Positions 7,402-15,990 of a stretch of DNA of 23,339 nucleotides are shown one piece after another. The notes below the pieces were generated by a model. It searched no databases, was not told the DNA's origin, and worked only from the letters and a program-made list of their open reading frames with translations. The stretch is taken from positions 1-23,339 of the forward strand of contig NZ_CALKTQ010000323.1 in NCBI RefSeq assembly GCF_937997465.1. Direction: 5' to 3'. Both the position numbers and the translations under genes were made by a program. Origin of the DNA: an uncultured Campylobacter sp. Its GTDB lineage: Bacteria; Campylobacterota; Campylobacteria; Campylobacterales; Campylobacteraceae. The first letter of the stretch is position 1, and the number at the start of each line of letters is the position of its first letter.

Positions 7402-8974
7402 CGGCAAAATAACGTATAGGCTAATTATCTTTGCTTTGGCTTTGATTTTGGGCATTATATTTTCCGCGCCGTCTTTTACGGACAAGCTAGGCGGGTCTAA
7501 AATCAGTCTAGGACTTGACTTGCAGGGCGGACTTCATATGCTTCTTGGCGTTGAGACCGAGGAGGCCGTGCACTCAAAGATCAAATCTATAGCCGCTAGC
7601 GTGAACTATTTTGCGAAAAAAGAGGACGTTTTAATCGATAGCTTTAAGATCCGCGAAGACAAGGTGGACTTTGAGCTACTCGACGCGGACGAAGCCGCTA
7701 AAATCGACGGCATGCTAAAAGATATTAAGGGTCTTAACGTACAAAAAGACGGACTAAAATACTCTATCGGCTTAACCGACGCCGAGAAGGCCGAAACTAT
7801 CGAATACGCGATAAATCAAGCGGTCGAAACTATCAGAAACCGTCTCGATCAGTTCGGTCTAGCAGAGCCTACGGTAGCAAGACAGGGCAAGGATAATATC
7901 CTAGTCGAGCTTCCCGGTATCAAAACGGCAGCCGATGAGCAGCGCGCACGCGATCTCATCGCAAAAGCCGCGCACCTCCAGCTAATGGCCGTCGATGAAA
8001 AGCGCCAGTCGCAGGCAAACTCGATGAGCGAGGCTGAGGCTGAGAGCTACGGCGACATCATCTATCCAGACGTCAAAAACGAACAGATAAAATACGTCGT
8101 AAAAAATATCCCCGTCCTTGACGGAGCGATGCTAACGGACGCTAGAGTGGCCTTTGATCAGCGCACGAACGCGCCTATCATCAGCTTTACTCTAAACGCC
8201 GAGGGAGCTAGAATTTTTGGCGATTTTACCGGCGCAAACGTAGGTAAGCGCCTAGCTATCGTGCTTGACGGCAAGGTGTACTCGGCTCCGTCGATAAACG
8301 AGCGAATCGGCGGCGGAAGCGGTCAGATAAGTGGCGGGTTTAGCGTAGAGGAGGCTCATGACGTAGCTATTGCGCTTAGAAGCGGCGCTCTTTTGGCTCC
8401 GGTAAAAATGCTAGAAAAGCGAAGCGTAGGACCAAGTCTGGGTGCTGATAGTATAAGACAATCTATGATCGCGCTTGCGTCGGCTTCGGTTTTGGTTGTG
8501 CTGTTTATGATAGCTTATTACGGTTTTAGCGGCATTTTGGCAAATATCGCGCTTGTCGCAAATATCTTGATACTAGTCGCCGTGATGGCGATGTTCGGTG
8601 CGGCTCTAACGCTACCGGGAATGGCCGGTATAGTGCTAACCATCGGTATGGCAGTCGATGCCAACGTCATCATAAACGAGCGTATCAGAGAGCTGCTGCG
8701 CGACGGAGCTAGTATCGCAACGAGCGTGAAAAAGGGCTATGAAAACGCGATGAGCGCGATCATAGACGCAAATTTGACTACACTTATTACCTCGGTCGTG
8801 CTTTACGCCTACGGTACTGGACCAGTTAAGGGCTTTGCCGTGACGATGGGCATAGGTATCATCGCTTCGATGATAACGGCGATCTTGGGTACTCACGGTA
8901 TGTTTGATACGATTATAAATAAAATAGAAAAAAGCGGCAACACGCGGTTTTGGTTCGGTTATAAAAGGGTATAA
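7394..8974 (+). CDS. secD: protein translocase subunit SecD
   Basis: A 526-residue inner-membrane protein that uses the proton gradient to drive late steps of export. One N-terminal helix (about 9-26) is followed by the family motif GLDLQGGLHML (40-50) and a large periplasmic P1 region with NRLDQFGLAEPTVARQG. Five C-terminal helices follow (about 355-510), carrying the conserved GMAVDANVIINERIREL segment near 417-433. Asp in that segment takes part in proton flow in the SecDF family. The length is close to the usual for epsilonproteobacteria. The stop TAA abuts the secF ATG directly. The gene carries few AAATTT words (I saw one), unlike most of the window. Confidence 0.95.
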   Translation: MRNGKITYRLIIFALALILGIIFSAPSFTDKLGGSKISLGLDLQGGLHMLLGVETEEAVHSKIKSIAASVNYFAKKEDVLIDSFKIREDKVDFELLDADEAAKIDGMLKDIKGLNVQKDGLKYSIGLTDAEKAETIEYAINQAVETIRNRLDQFGLAEPTVARQGKDNILVELPGIKTAADEQRARDLIAKAAHLQLMAVDEKRQSQANSMSEAEAESYGDIIYPDVKNEQIKYVVKNIPVLDGAMLTDARVAFDQRTNAPIISFTLNAEGARIFGDFTGANVGKRLAIVLDGKVYSAPSINERIGGGSGQISGGFSVEEAHDVAIALRSGALLAPVKMLEKRSVGPSLGADSIRQSMIALASASVLVVLFMIAYYGFSGILANIALVANILILVAVMAMFGAALTLPGMAGIVLTIGMAVDANVIINERIRELLRDGASIATSVKKGYENAMSAIIDANLTTLITSVVLYAYGTGPVKGFAVTMGIGIIASMITAILGTHGMFDTIINKIEKSGNTRFWFGYKRV

Positions 8975-9946
8975 ATGCAATTTTTCTCAAAGGCACATGT
9001 TTATGATTTTATGAGCAAGCGCTACATCGCGCTCGCCGTCTCTGCCGTGCTGTTTTTCGGTTCGCTTTTTTTGATGGCGACGAAAGGCTTTAACTACGGC
9101 ATCGATTTTTCGGGCGGTACGCTCATCCAGGTGAAATACGATAGCGCAGTCTCGCTAGATAAAATTCGCGCGGCTTTAGCAAAAGACGAAGCCTATAAAA
9201 ACGCGAGCGTTACGGAGTTTGGCTCAGCCGAAGAGGTTACGATTAGATTTTCGGGAGCAAACTCAAATTTGGGTAGCGACGTCGGAGCTAGCGTAGCCGA
9301 GCTTTTAAAAGATACGGGCAAATTTGAGATCCGCCGTACTGACGTGGTCGGGCCTAAAGTCGGCGACGAGCTACGCGAAAAGGGTGTGATGGCGCTTGCA
9401 ATCTCGCTTGTTGGTATTTTGATCTATATCGCGTTTAGATTTGAGTGGAGATTTGCGATGGCGGCGGTGGCCTCGGAGATTCACGACGTCGTGATTACGA
9501 TGGGAGCTATCAGTCTTTTTGCTATCGACGTAAATTTAGACACTCTCGCGGCGATCCTTACGGTCGTGGGCTACTCGCTAAATGATACGATCATCGTCTT
9601 TGACCGTATCAGAGAAAATATCAAAAGCAGCAAGAGCACGCATCTTGATACGATAATAAACGAATCAGTCTCTGCGACGCTAACTAGAACGATACTCACC
9701 TCGGGCACCACGCTCATCACGGTCGTCGTGCTATTTTTGTTCGGCGGAGATATGATACACGGATTTTCTTTGGCGCTGATAGTGGGCATAGTCATCGGTA
9801 CGCTTAGCTCGATATTCGTCGCTGCGCCTATGCTTTTGTGGTTTAAATTTAGCGTGGAGAAATACCGCGCCATGGAAGCGGAAAAGGCGCGCGTACAAAG
9901 AGAAAAAGACAAGCAACGCGCGATGTTTGAAAAAGGCACTATATAA
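8975..9946 (+). CDS. secF: protein translocase subunit SecF
   Basis: A 323-residue partner of SecD. A first helix (about 18-37) leads into GIDFSGGTLIQVKY (about 42-55), the SecF counterpart of the SecD GLDLQGG motif. After a small periplasmic domain, five helices carry VGYSLNDTIIVFDRIREN (about 198-215), the conserved SecF signature. A charged cytoplasmic tail rich in Lys, Arg and Glu ends the protein. No space separates it from secD, so translation is probably coupled. The next gene starts 9 bases later. Confidence 0.95.
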   Translation: MQFFSKAHVYDFMSKRYIALAVSAVLFFGSLFLMATKGFNYGIDFSGGTLIQVKYDSAVSLDKIRAALAKDEAYKNASVTEFGSAEEVTIRFSGANSNLGSDVGASVAELLKDTGKFEIRRTDVVGPKVGDELREKGVMALAISLVGILIYIAFRFEWRFAMAAVASEIHDVVITMGAISLFAIDVNLDTLAAILTVVGYSLNDTIIVFDRIRENIKSSKSTHLDTIINESVSATLTRTILTSGTTLITVVVLFLFGGDMIHGFSLALIVGIVIGTLSSIFVAAPMLLWFKFSVEKYRAMEAEKARVQREKDKQRAMFEKGTI

Positions 9947-9955
9947 GGAGAAGCG

Positions 9956-10294
9956 ATGAACTGGGGCAAGGTTGTTTATATATTTTTCGCGCTTATGAGC
10001 CTGACGACGACGGCGGGGTTTTTATACGATAAAAACGAGATTGCGCTATTTGTGGCGGCGAGCGTAAACGTGATCTCGACGCTGCTAAAAATAGGCGTAA
10101 AAAACGTCTTTGCCGCCGAGCTTTTTGCTAGCTCGCTAGTGGCTGATTTGCACCTTATTCCGGCTTTTGTGCTACTTCAGGTAAACGGCAACGCGCATAT
10201 GGCGTATTCGCTAGCGATCGGCGCCGCGATAGCAAACGTCTTTTCTTTGGCGCTTGTTCTGGTCGAGTCCGGTAAGACGCAAGAAGAATTTTAG
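9956..10294 (+). CDS. small membrane protein of unknown function (DUF6394-like)
   Basis: A 112-residue hydrophobic protein with about four membrane segments (about 5-22, 28-48, 52-78 and 82-104). It resembles the family I recall as DUF6394, found in Campylobacter and relatives. No enzymatic motif is visible. A good AAGGAG ribosome-binding site lies a few bases before the ATG, and its stop overlaps the AGGAG of leuS, so it is translated within the operon. It sits between secF and leuS, at the end of the Sec accessory genes. A role linked to membrane protein export or insertion is possible, but that rests on position only. Confidence 0.8.
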   Translation: MNWGKVVYIFFALMSLTTTAGFLYDKNEIALFVAASVNVISTLLKIGVKNVFAAELFASSLVADLHLIPAFVLLQVNGNAHMAYSLAIGAAIANVFSLALVLVESGKTQEEF

Positions 10295-10302
10295 GAGTAA
10301 AA

Positions 10303-12774
10303 ATGAGTGAAATTTTAAAATACGAGCCGGCGAAAATAGAAAAAAAATGGCAAGAAATTTGGAGTAAAAACGGCGAATTTGAGCCCAAAGACGACTATAG
10401 CCTGCCTAAAAAATATATCCTAAGCATGTTTCCGTATCCTAGCGGACGCATCCATATGGGACACGTGAGAAACTATACCATCGGCGACGCCTTGGCTCGC
10501 TACTACCGCAAGCGCGGCTACAACGTCCTTCATCCGATCGGCTTTGATAGCTTTGGTATGCCTGCGGAAAATGCGGCGATAAAGCACAAGATCCATCCTA
10601 AAATTTGGACTTATGAAAATATAGATTACATGCGCGGCGAGCTTGAGACGCTGGGGCTTAGCTTTTCTAAAAAGCGAGAGTTTGCGACATCTGATCCGCT
10701 TTATACTAAATTTGAGCAAGAATTTTTCATCAAAATGTACGAAAAAGGGCTGGTTTACCGCAAAAGCGCGGTCGTAAACTGGTGCGAATACGACCAAACC
10801 GTACTTGCTAACGAGCAGGTCGAGGACGGATGCTGCTGGAGATGCGGAAATGCCGTCATCCAGCGCGAGTTGCCGGGCTACTATCTAAAGATCACCGATT
10901 ACGCGCAGGAGCTGCTAGACGATCTAAAGCGCCTTGAAGGTAAATGGCCGTCTCAAGTGCTCACGATGCAGGAAAACTGGATCGGCAAGAGCTTTGGCTT
11001 GGAGTTTAAATTTGAGCTTGACGAGGAGTCGAAGCAAATTTTAGAGGGTGGCGAGCCAATAGACGGTTTTGAGGTATTTACCACGCGCCCTGATACGATT
11101 TACGGCGTTAGCTATGCGGCTTTAGCGCCTGAGCACAGGATCGTAAAAAGACTGCTTAACGCAGGCAAATTAGAGCCGCAAAAAGCGGAAAAAATCAGAA
11201 AAATTTTAAACCAAAGCCCGCGCGAACGCCAAGCTAGCGAAAAAGACGGACTGTATCTAGGCATAAACGTCTTACACCCGCTAACCGGAGAAAAAGTACC
11301 GGTTTGGGTAGCCAATTTTGTCCTGGCAGACTACGGTAGCGGCGCGGTTATGGCGGTACCGGCTCACGATGAGCGCGACTATGAGTTTGCGAGTAAATTT
11401 GACCTGCCTATAAAATGGGTAGTTAAACCTGCGCAGGGCGAATTTGAGGGCGGCAAGGCGCTAACAGAATACGGAATATCTATAAATTCGCCGCTCATAA
11501 ACGGTCTTGGCAGCGAAGAGGCAAAACTAAAAATAATAGAAAAATTTGAAGCGGACAAGATCGGCAAACGCGTCGTAAATTTTAAAATCCGCGACTGGGG
11601 TATCTCTAGACAGCGCTACTGGGGCGCTCCGATACCGATGGTGCACTGCAAGCACTGCGGCGTCGTGCCTGAAAAGATCGAAAATCTGCCAGTGACGCTA
11701 CCTGATGACGTGCAGATAACAGGCGAGGGAAATCCGCTCGATAAACACGAGAGCTGGAAACACGTCAAATGCCCAAAATGCGGCGGCGAGGCCGTTCGCG
11801 AGACCGATACGATGGATACGTTTTTTGAGAGTAGCTGGTATTTCGCTAGATACGCCAGCGACGAAAAAACGTGGCAGGATCGCGCGTTTGATGCTAAAAG
11901 CGTGAATTATTGGATGAATGTGGATCAGTACATCGGCGGTATCGAGCACGCGATCTTGCACCTGCTTTACGCGAGATTTTTCCAAAAGGCTTTGCGAGAT
12001 CTAGGCTACCTCAGAGACGACGAGCCGTTTGAGCGACTACTCACTCAAGGCATGGTGCTAAAAGACGGCAAAAAAATGAGCAAAAGCAAGGGCAACGTGG
12101 TTGATCCAGACGACATCATCAGCAAATACGGCGCCGATACGGCGAGGCTTTTTATCCTATTTGCCGCACCTCCGCAAAAGGAGCTTGAGTGGAACGATAG
12201 CGCGGTCGAGGGCGCATTTAGATTTTTAAATCGCTTGTACGAACGAAGCTCGGGCGTAAAAAGATGCATGCAAATCCCGCAGATAGCGCACGCAAATTTG
12301 AGTAAAGAAGAAAAATACGCACGTATGAAGGTTTACGAGGCGCTTAAAAAATCAAACGACGTTTATGAGGAAAATTTTACCTTTAATACCCTAATTGCTG
12401 CTTGTATGGAGGCTCTAAATGCCGTAAACGCACAGGACAATCAGGACGTAACGACGGAAGCGTTTTTTATCATCTTAAATTTGCTCGAGCCCATCGTGCC
12501 GCATGTCGCAAACGAGCTTAGCGAGCAGCTATTTGGCAGGGTGAATTTTACGAAAATAGAAATTTTAGACGAGGTTTTTGAAAAAGATAGCTTAAATTTG
12601 GCTATCACCGTTAACGGCAAAAGGCGCGGCGAATTTGAAGCGCCAAGCAGCGCGAGCGATGACGAGGTTTTGGCTCTAGCTAGACAAAGTGCGGCTAAAT
12701 GGCTAGAAGGAAAAGAAATAATCAAACAAATTTACGTGAACGGCAAACTCGTAAATTTCGTAATAAAAGGCTAA
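10303..12774 (+). CDS. leuS: leucyl-tRNA synthetase
   Basis: An 823-residue class I synthetase that charges tRNA-Leu. The HIGH motif is HMGH at 51-54 after PYPSGRI, and KMSKS is at 591-595. The CP1 editing domain lies between them and shows FTTRPDTIYG (about 260-270) and the conserved AVPAHDERDYEFA, whose Asp removes mischarged amino acids in this family. Two CxxC pairs (CKHCG and CPKCGG, about 50 residues apart) and CCWRCG suggest zinc ribbons. The length is normal. It begins 8 bases after the upstream gene with an overlapping AGGAG and is followed by lptE after 3 bases. Confidence 0.96.
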   Translation: MSEILKYEPAKIEKKWQEIWSKNGEFEPKDDYSLPKKYILSMFPYPSGRIHMGHVRNYTIGDALARYYRKRGYNVLHPIGFDSFGMPAENAAIKHKIHPKIWTYENIDYMRGELETLGLSFSKKREFATSDPLYTKFEQEFFIKMYEKGLVYRKSAVVNWCEYDQTVLANEQVEDGCCWRCGNAVIQRELPGYYLKITDYAQELLDDLKRLEGKWPSQVLTMQENWIGKSFGLEFKFELDEESKQILEGGEPIDGFEVFTTRPDTIYGVSYAALAPEHRIVKRLLNAGKLEPQKAEKIRKILNQSPRERQASEKDGLYLGINVLHPLTGEKVPVWVANFVLADYGSGAVMAVPAHDERDYEFASKFDLPIKWVVKPAQGEFEGGKALTEYGISINSPLINGLGSEEAKLKIIEKFEADKIGKRVVNFKIRDWGISRQRYWGAPIPMVHCKHCGVVPEKIENLPVTLPDDVQITGEGNPLDKHESWKHVKCPKCGGEAVRETDTMDTFFESSWYFARYASDEKTWQDRAFDAKSVNYWMNVDQYIGGIEHAILHLLYARFFQKALRDLGYLRDDEPFERLLTQGMVLKDGKKMSKSKGNVVDPDDIISKYGADTARLFILFAAPPQKELEWNDSAVEGAFRFLNRLYERSSGVKRCMQIPQIAHANLSKEEKYARMKVYEALKKSNDVYEENFTFNTLIAACMEALNAVNAQDNQDVTTEAFFIILNLLEPIVPHVANELSEQLFGRVNFTKIEILDEVFEKDSLNLAITVNGKRRGEFEAPSSASDDEVLALARQSAAKWLEGKEIIKQIYVNGKLVNFVIKG

Positions 12775-12777
12775 ATC

Positions 12778-13311
12778 GTGAAGATAAAATTTTTACTACT
12801 TTTGGCGACTTTCATCTTGGTTGGATGCGGCTATAAGCCCGTCTCAAAGATCACGAACGACATAATGGGCGACCGTGTATACGTAAACGTATTGATAAGC
12901 AAAGAAGAGCCTAAAAACAGCGTTTGGATCAAAGATAGCGTACTAGAGGGTATCGTAACAAGGCTGGGCAAACGCATAAGCTACGATAAAAACGAGCCAA
13001 CCACCATAACCGTCTCGATCAAATCGCTTAACTATCAAGCGCTATTATATGATGAAAACGGCTATGTGACGTCGTATAAAGCGATACTAACGCTAAATTT
13101 CGACACTAAGTTAAAAGGCGGCAAAACGCTATCGGTGACGACTTCGGGCGAGCACGACTTTACCGTTTCTCAAAAGGTAAGAGATACTAGATTCGCAGAC
13201 GGCGTCATCAGCGAAGGCGAGAAATTTAACGCCATAAAAGAGGCTTCGCAAGAGGCTTTCGACGAGTATATCGCCGTACTTGCGGTAAAAGGGCTGAAAA
13301 ATGGCGACTAG
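12778..13311 (+). CDS. lptE: LPS-assembly lipoprotein LptE-like
   Basis: A 177-residue lipoprotein. The N-terminus MKIKFLLLLATFILVGC is a signal peptide with lipobox LVGC (14-17), so C17 is the lipidated residue, with Gly at +2, a non-retention signal that favours the outer membrane. The mature part begins GYKPVSKI, as in the LptE family, and has alternating strands with TITVSIKSLNYQALLYDENGYVTSYKAILTLNF, typical of this fold. LptE plugs the LptD barrel that inserts LPS into the outer membrane. The start is GTG, 3 bases after the leuS stop. It overlaps the next gene by 11 bases. C. jejuni Cj1090c is the equivalent, from memory. The family is weakly conserved, so the identity rests partly on context. 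Confidence 0.82.
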   Translation: MKIKFLLLLATFILVGCGYKPVSKITNDIMGDRVYVNVLISKEEPKNSVWIKDSVLEGIVTRLGKRISYDKNEPTTITVSIKSLNYQALLYDENGYVTSYKAILTLNFDTKLKGGKTLSVTTSGEHDFTVSQKVRDTRFADGVISEGEKFNAIKEASQEAFDEYIAVLAVKGLKNGD

Positions 13312-14836
13312 CGTCAGCCAAGTCATAAAAGAATCGATTCAGACTATGAAAGAGCGCGGGCTCATGCTAACTCCGGATAACTACGCCGAGGTTTTTTGCG
13401 AGATAGCGAAAAAAAACGGCGTTATAGTGCCTGATTGCCAGAAGCTTGAAAAATACTCGGCTCGTCTGAATGACGAGCTTAAGGCGCAGCTAAAACAAAA
13501 AAACGTAAGAAACTTGGACGAGCTTTTTGCTTTTATGGCGGCTAGGCTAAATTCGCCCGGCCTTGCCGAGTATCCAAAACTAATAAATGCGCTCGTAGCT
13601 ATGAATAAAAAGGTTTTTCAAGCCGTAGCTTCGCTACATAATAAAAATGCTAAAAATTTAGCCGAAGCTAGCTCCGAAGCTCTAAATAGAAGACTAGATG
13701 CGCAAGCCATAGATAGAATAAAAGACAAATGGTTTGATTTTTTGACCGATTACGACGATGGTTTTTTGAAAAGATTGGGCGTTTACGGCGTTAAAAATTT
13801 TAGCGACTTAAAAGATATCGTTGCTGAGCTTGAGGATGTTTTGACGAAAGAGCAGGCTTGCGAAAAACTAGTTCCGCTCGTATCGGATATGCTAAGGCCT
13901 TCTATTACCGATAAAATCGACGGCGAGATAGAAAAAGTAAATAAAATTTTAAAAAGCGATCCAAAGCTTTTAGAAGATTTCTCGGTTAGAAAAAATATAG
14001 AAAATTTGACCAAAAAGCGTATCGAGCTTGATAGGGCCGAGGTTTCTACGAAAGTCGGATCGCTAGATAAGGTTTTGGACGGCATAAACGAGCAAATAGC
14101 AAGCCTAATCAGCAGTTCTTCTAAAAGTTCAAGCCAGATGCAGTTTATCAAAAACGATCTAAATTCGATAAATTTAAACGAAGATAGTTTTGAGGGGATC
14201 AGAGATAAATTAAAAAATATCGCCGATACCTTGGATGTCGAGGTTAAGCAATTAGGCGAGCAGATGCTAAGCGACCAGCAAACTATACAAGAACTACAAG
14301 CAAAAGTTAGCAGGCTAGAAGTAGAGTTAGAAAGCGCGAAAGCCGAGAGCAAAGAGGATTTTTTAACTAAAACCGCGACAAAAAAAGCACTAATGGAAGA
14401 GCTTGGGCGTTTAGAGATTGATTTTTTACAACAAAATGCCGACTATGCCGTGTGTTTTTTTGACATAGATCATTTTAAAAATATAAACGATATATACGGG
14501 CACGACGCCGGCGACGTAATAATAGCAAGCGTAGGAAAAACTCTTAGGGGTAACTCTAGGGAAGTTGATTTCGTAGCTAGATACGGCGGCGAGGAGTTTG
14601 TGGTTTTGTTGCCGGGGTTTGATATAGCACAGAGTATAGAGTTTGCGGACAAGGTGCGCGATGCGCTAAAAAACTCCAAATTTTTATACAAAGACGAGCG
14701 CATTAGCGTTACGGTGAGTTGCGGCGTTGCGATACGCAGCCAAAATCAAAGCCAAGCAGCCGTACTAGAAGCTTCGGATAAAATGCTATACCAGGCTAAG
14801 CAAAACGGCAGAGATCAGGTGATGCCTAAAATTTAA
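13301..14836 (+). CDS. GGDEF diguanylate cyclase with helical N-terminal domain
   Basis: A 511-residue cytoplasmic protein with no membrane segment. The C-terminal 160 residues form a GGDEF domain that makes cyclic di-GMP from two GTP. It shows a degenerate DxLT start (DFLTKTATKKAL), metal and GTP residues FFDIDHFKNINDIYGHDAGD (D388 is the first Asp), the active-site GGEEF at 429-433, and a feedback-inhibition I-site RxxD at R420-D423. All needed residues are present, so I expect an active, product-inhibited cyclase. Residues 1-250 are helical, starting with a LTPDNYAEVF motif found in other cyclases. About 255-350 is a likely coiled coil that would drive dimerisation. No EAL domain is present. 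It overlaps lptE by 11 bases and folC by 1 base (TAATG). Confidence 0.9.
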   Translation: MATSVSQVIKESIQTMKERGLMLTPDNYAEVFCEIAKKNGVIVPDCQKLEKYSARLNDELKAQLKQKNVRNLDELFAFMAARLNSPGLAEYPKLINALVAMNKKVFQAVASLHNKNAKNLAEASSEALNRRLDAQAIDRIKDKWFDFLTDYDDGFLKRLGVYGVKNFSDLKDIVAELEDVLTKEQACEKLVPLVSDMLRPSITDKIDGEIEKVNKILKSDPKLLEDFSVRKNIENLTKKRIELDRAEVSTKVGSLDKVLDGINEQIASLISSSSKSSSQMQFIKNDLNSINLNEDSFEGIRDKLKNIADTLDVEVKQLGEQMLSDQQTIQELQAKVSRLEVELESAKAESKEDFLTKTATKKALMEELGRLEIDFLQQNADYAVCFFDIDHFKNINDIYGHDAGDVIIASVGKTLRGNSREVDFVARYGGEEFVVLLPGFDIAQSIEFADKVRDALKNSKFLYKDERISVTVSCGVAIRSQNQSQAAVLEASDKMLYQAKQNGRDQVMPKI

Positions 14837-15990
14837 TGAAACTAGAATATTTTTTAGAAAACAAACCCCTTTTTTATAAGGAAATCAACCGCGCGCGCAT
14901 GCCAAATGCCTTTAAATTTGTGCAAGACGCGTTTAAAATCCCAAAAATCATCCATCTTATCGGCACGAACGGAAAGGGCAGCACTGGGCGATTTTTAGCG
15001 CAGATGCTTGCGCACGGCCATAGCGTCGGACACTATACGAGCCCGCATATTTTCGAGTTTCGCGAGAGATTTTGGATGAACGGCGCCGTAGCTAGCGCGG
15101 ACGCGCTCGAGACGGCTCACGAGAAGCTGATTAAAATTTTGCCTGCCGAGGTCGCGCGCTCGCTTTCGTATTTCGAGTATGCGACGCTGCTTTGCGCTCC
15201 GCTTTTTGAGGGGTGCGACTTTTTCGTCTGCGAGGCGGGCGTAGGCGGCGAATTTGACGCTACGAACGTATTTGACAAGCGCCTTAGCCTCTTTACTCCG
15301 ATCGGTTTTGACCACACGGCGCTGCTGGGCGATACGCTAGAGCAGATTGCGACGACTAAATTTAACGCGATGGCGGACGCTGCTTTGATGAACGACGACA
15401 TGAACGAGCTTTGCGTCGGTATCGCGCGAAAAATCGCCGCTAAAAAGGGCGCAACGCTCAAATTTGCGTCCGAAAATTTAAGCAACGAGGATAAAAACGA
15501 GATTAAAATTTACGCGGAGAAATTCGGCTTGCCCGAGTTTTTGCGCTCAAATTTGGCCCTTAGCTCTTCGGCTTTTAGGGAGCTTGGGTTTAGCTTAAAT
15601 TTGGCAAATTTAGGTGCGCTAGATCTTGGCGGACGTTGCGAAAAGATCGCGCCAAACGTAACGATCGACGTCGGGCACAATGAGATGGCGGCGCAAGCTC
15701 TAGCTAAAAAATTTGCGGGTAAAAAGCTAAATTTGATCTTTAACGCCTTTGCCGATAAGGACATAAAAGCCGTCCTAAAGGCGATCAAACCGATCGTTAA
15801 AAAAACTTACATCATCGAGTACGAGACGCCTGGTCGCGAGCTAGCAACAGCGCAGGTGAAAGAGGCTTTGCAGGAGCTTGGTATGGAGTTTGCGGACTTT
15901 ACGGACGTGCGCGCGGACGAGGAGTATCTGGCGTTCGGGTCGTTTTACCTCGTGGAAGCCTTCTTAAAAAGGTACCGCGGTGCAAAGTGA
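14836..15990 (+). CDS. folC: dihydrofolate/folylpolyglutamate synthase
   Basis: A 384-residue Mur-ligase-like enzyme that adds glutamate to dihydropteroate and to folates. The ATP loop is IGTNGKGST (42-50), the characteristic FolC form. FEYATLLCAPLF and EAGVGGEFDATNVF carry the Mg and folate-binding residues, and FTPIGFDHTALLGDTLEQIATTKF is the conserved central motif. The C-terminal domain has TIDVGHNEMAAQAL. The length is at the short end of the family, as in other Campylobacter. It starts on the last base of the cyclase stop and overlaps mfd by 11 bases. In C. jejuni, as I recall, two cell-shape genes lie between folC and mfd. They are absent here. Confidence 0.94.
   Translation: MKLEYFLENKPLFYKEINRARMPNAFKFVQDAFKIPKIIHLIGTNGKGSTGRFLAQMLAHGHSVGHYTSPHIFEFRERFWMNGAVASADALETAHEKLIKILPAEVARSLSYFEYATLLCAPLFEGCDFFVCEAGVGGEFDATNVFDKRLSLFTPIGFDHTALLGDTLEQIATTKFNAMADAALMNDDMNELCVGIARKIAAKKGATLKFASENLSNEDKNEIKIYAEKFGLPEFLRSNLALSSSAFRELGFSLNLANLGALDLGGRCEKIAPNVTIDVGHNEMAAQALAKKFAGKKLNLIFNAFADKDIKAVLKAIKPIVKKTYIIEYETPGRELATAQVKEALQELGMEFADFTDVRADEEYLAFGSFYLVEAFLKRYRGAK

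Noticed and set aside
13783..14352. Antisense open frame of 189 codons opposite the diguanylate cyclase
   Set aside because: The translation is a Ser/Leu/Phe-rich string without domains, the mirror of a Lys/Glu-rich coiled coil. The sense gene is well supported.
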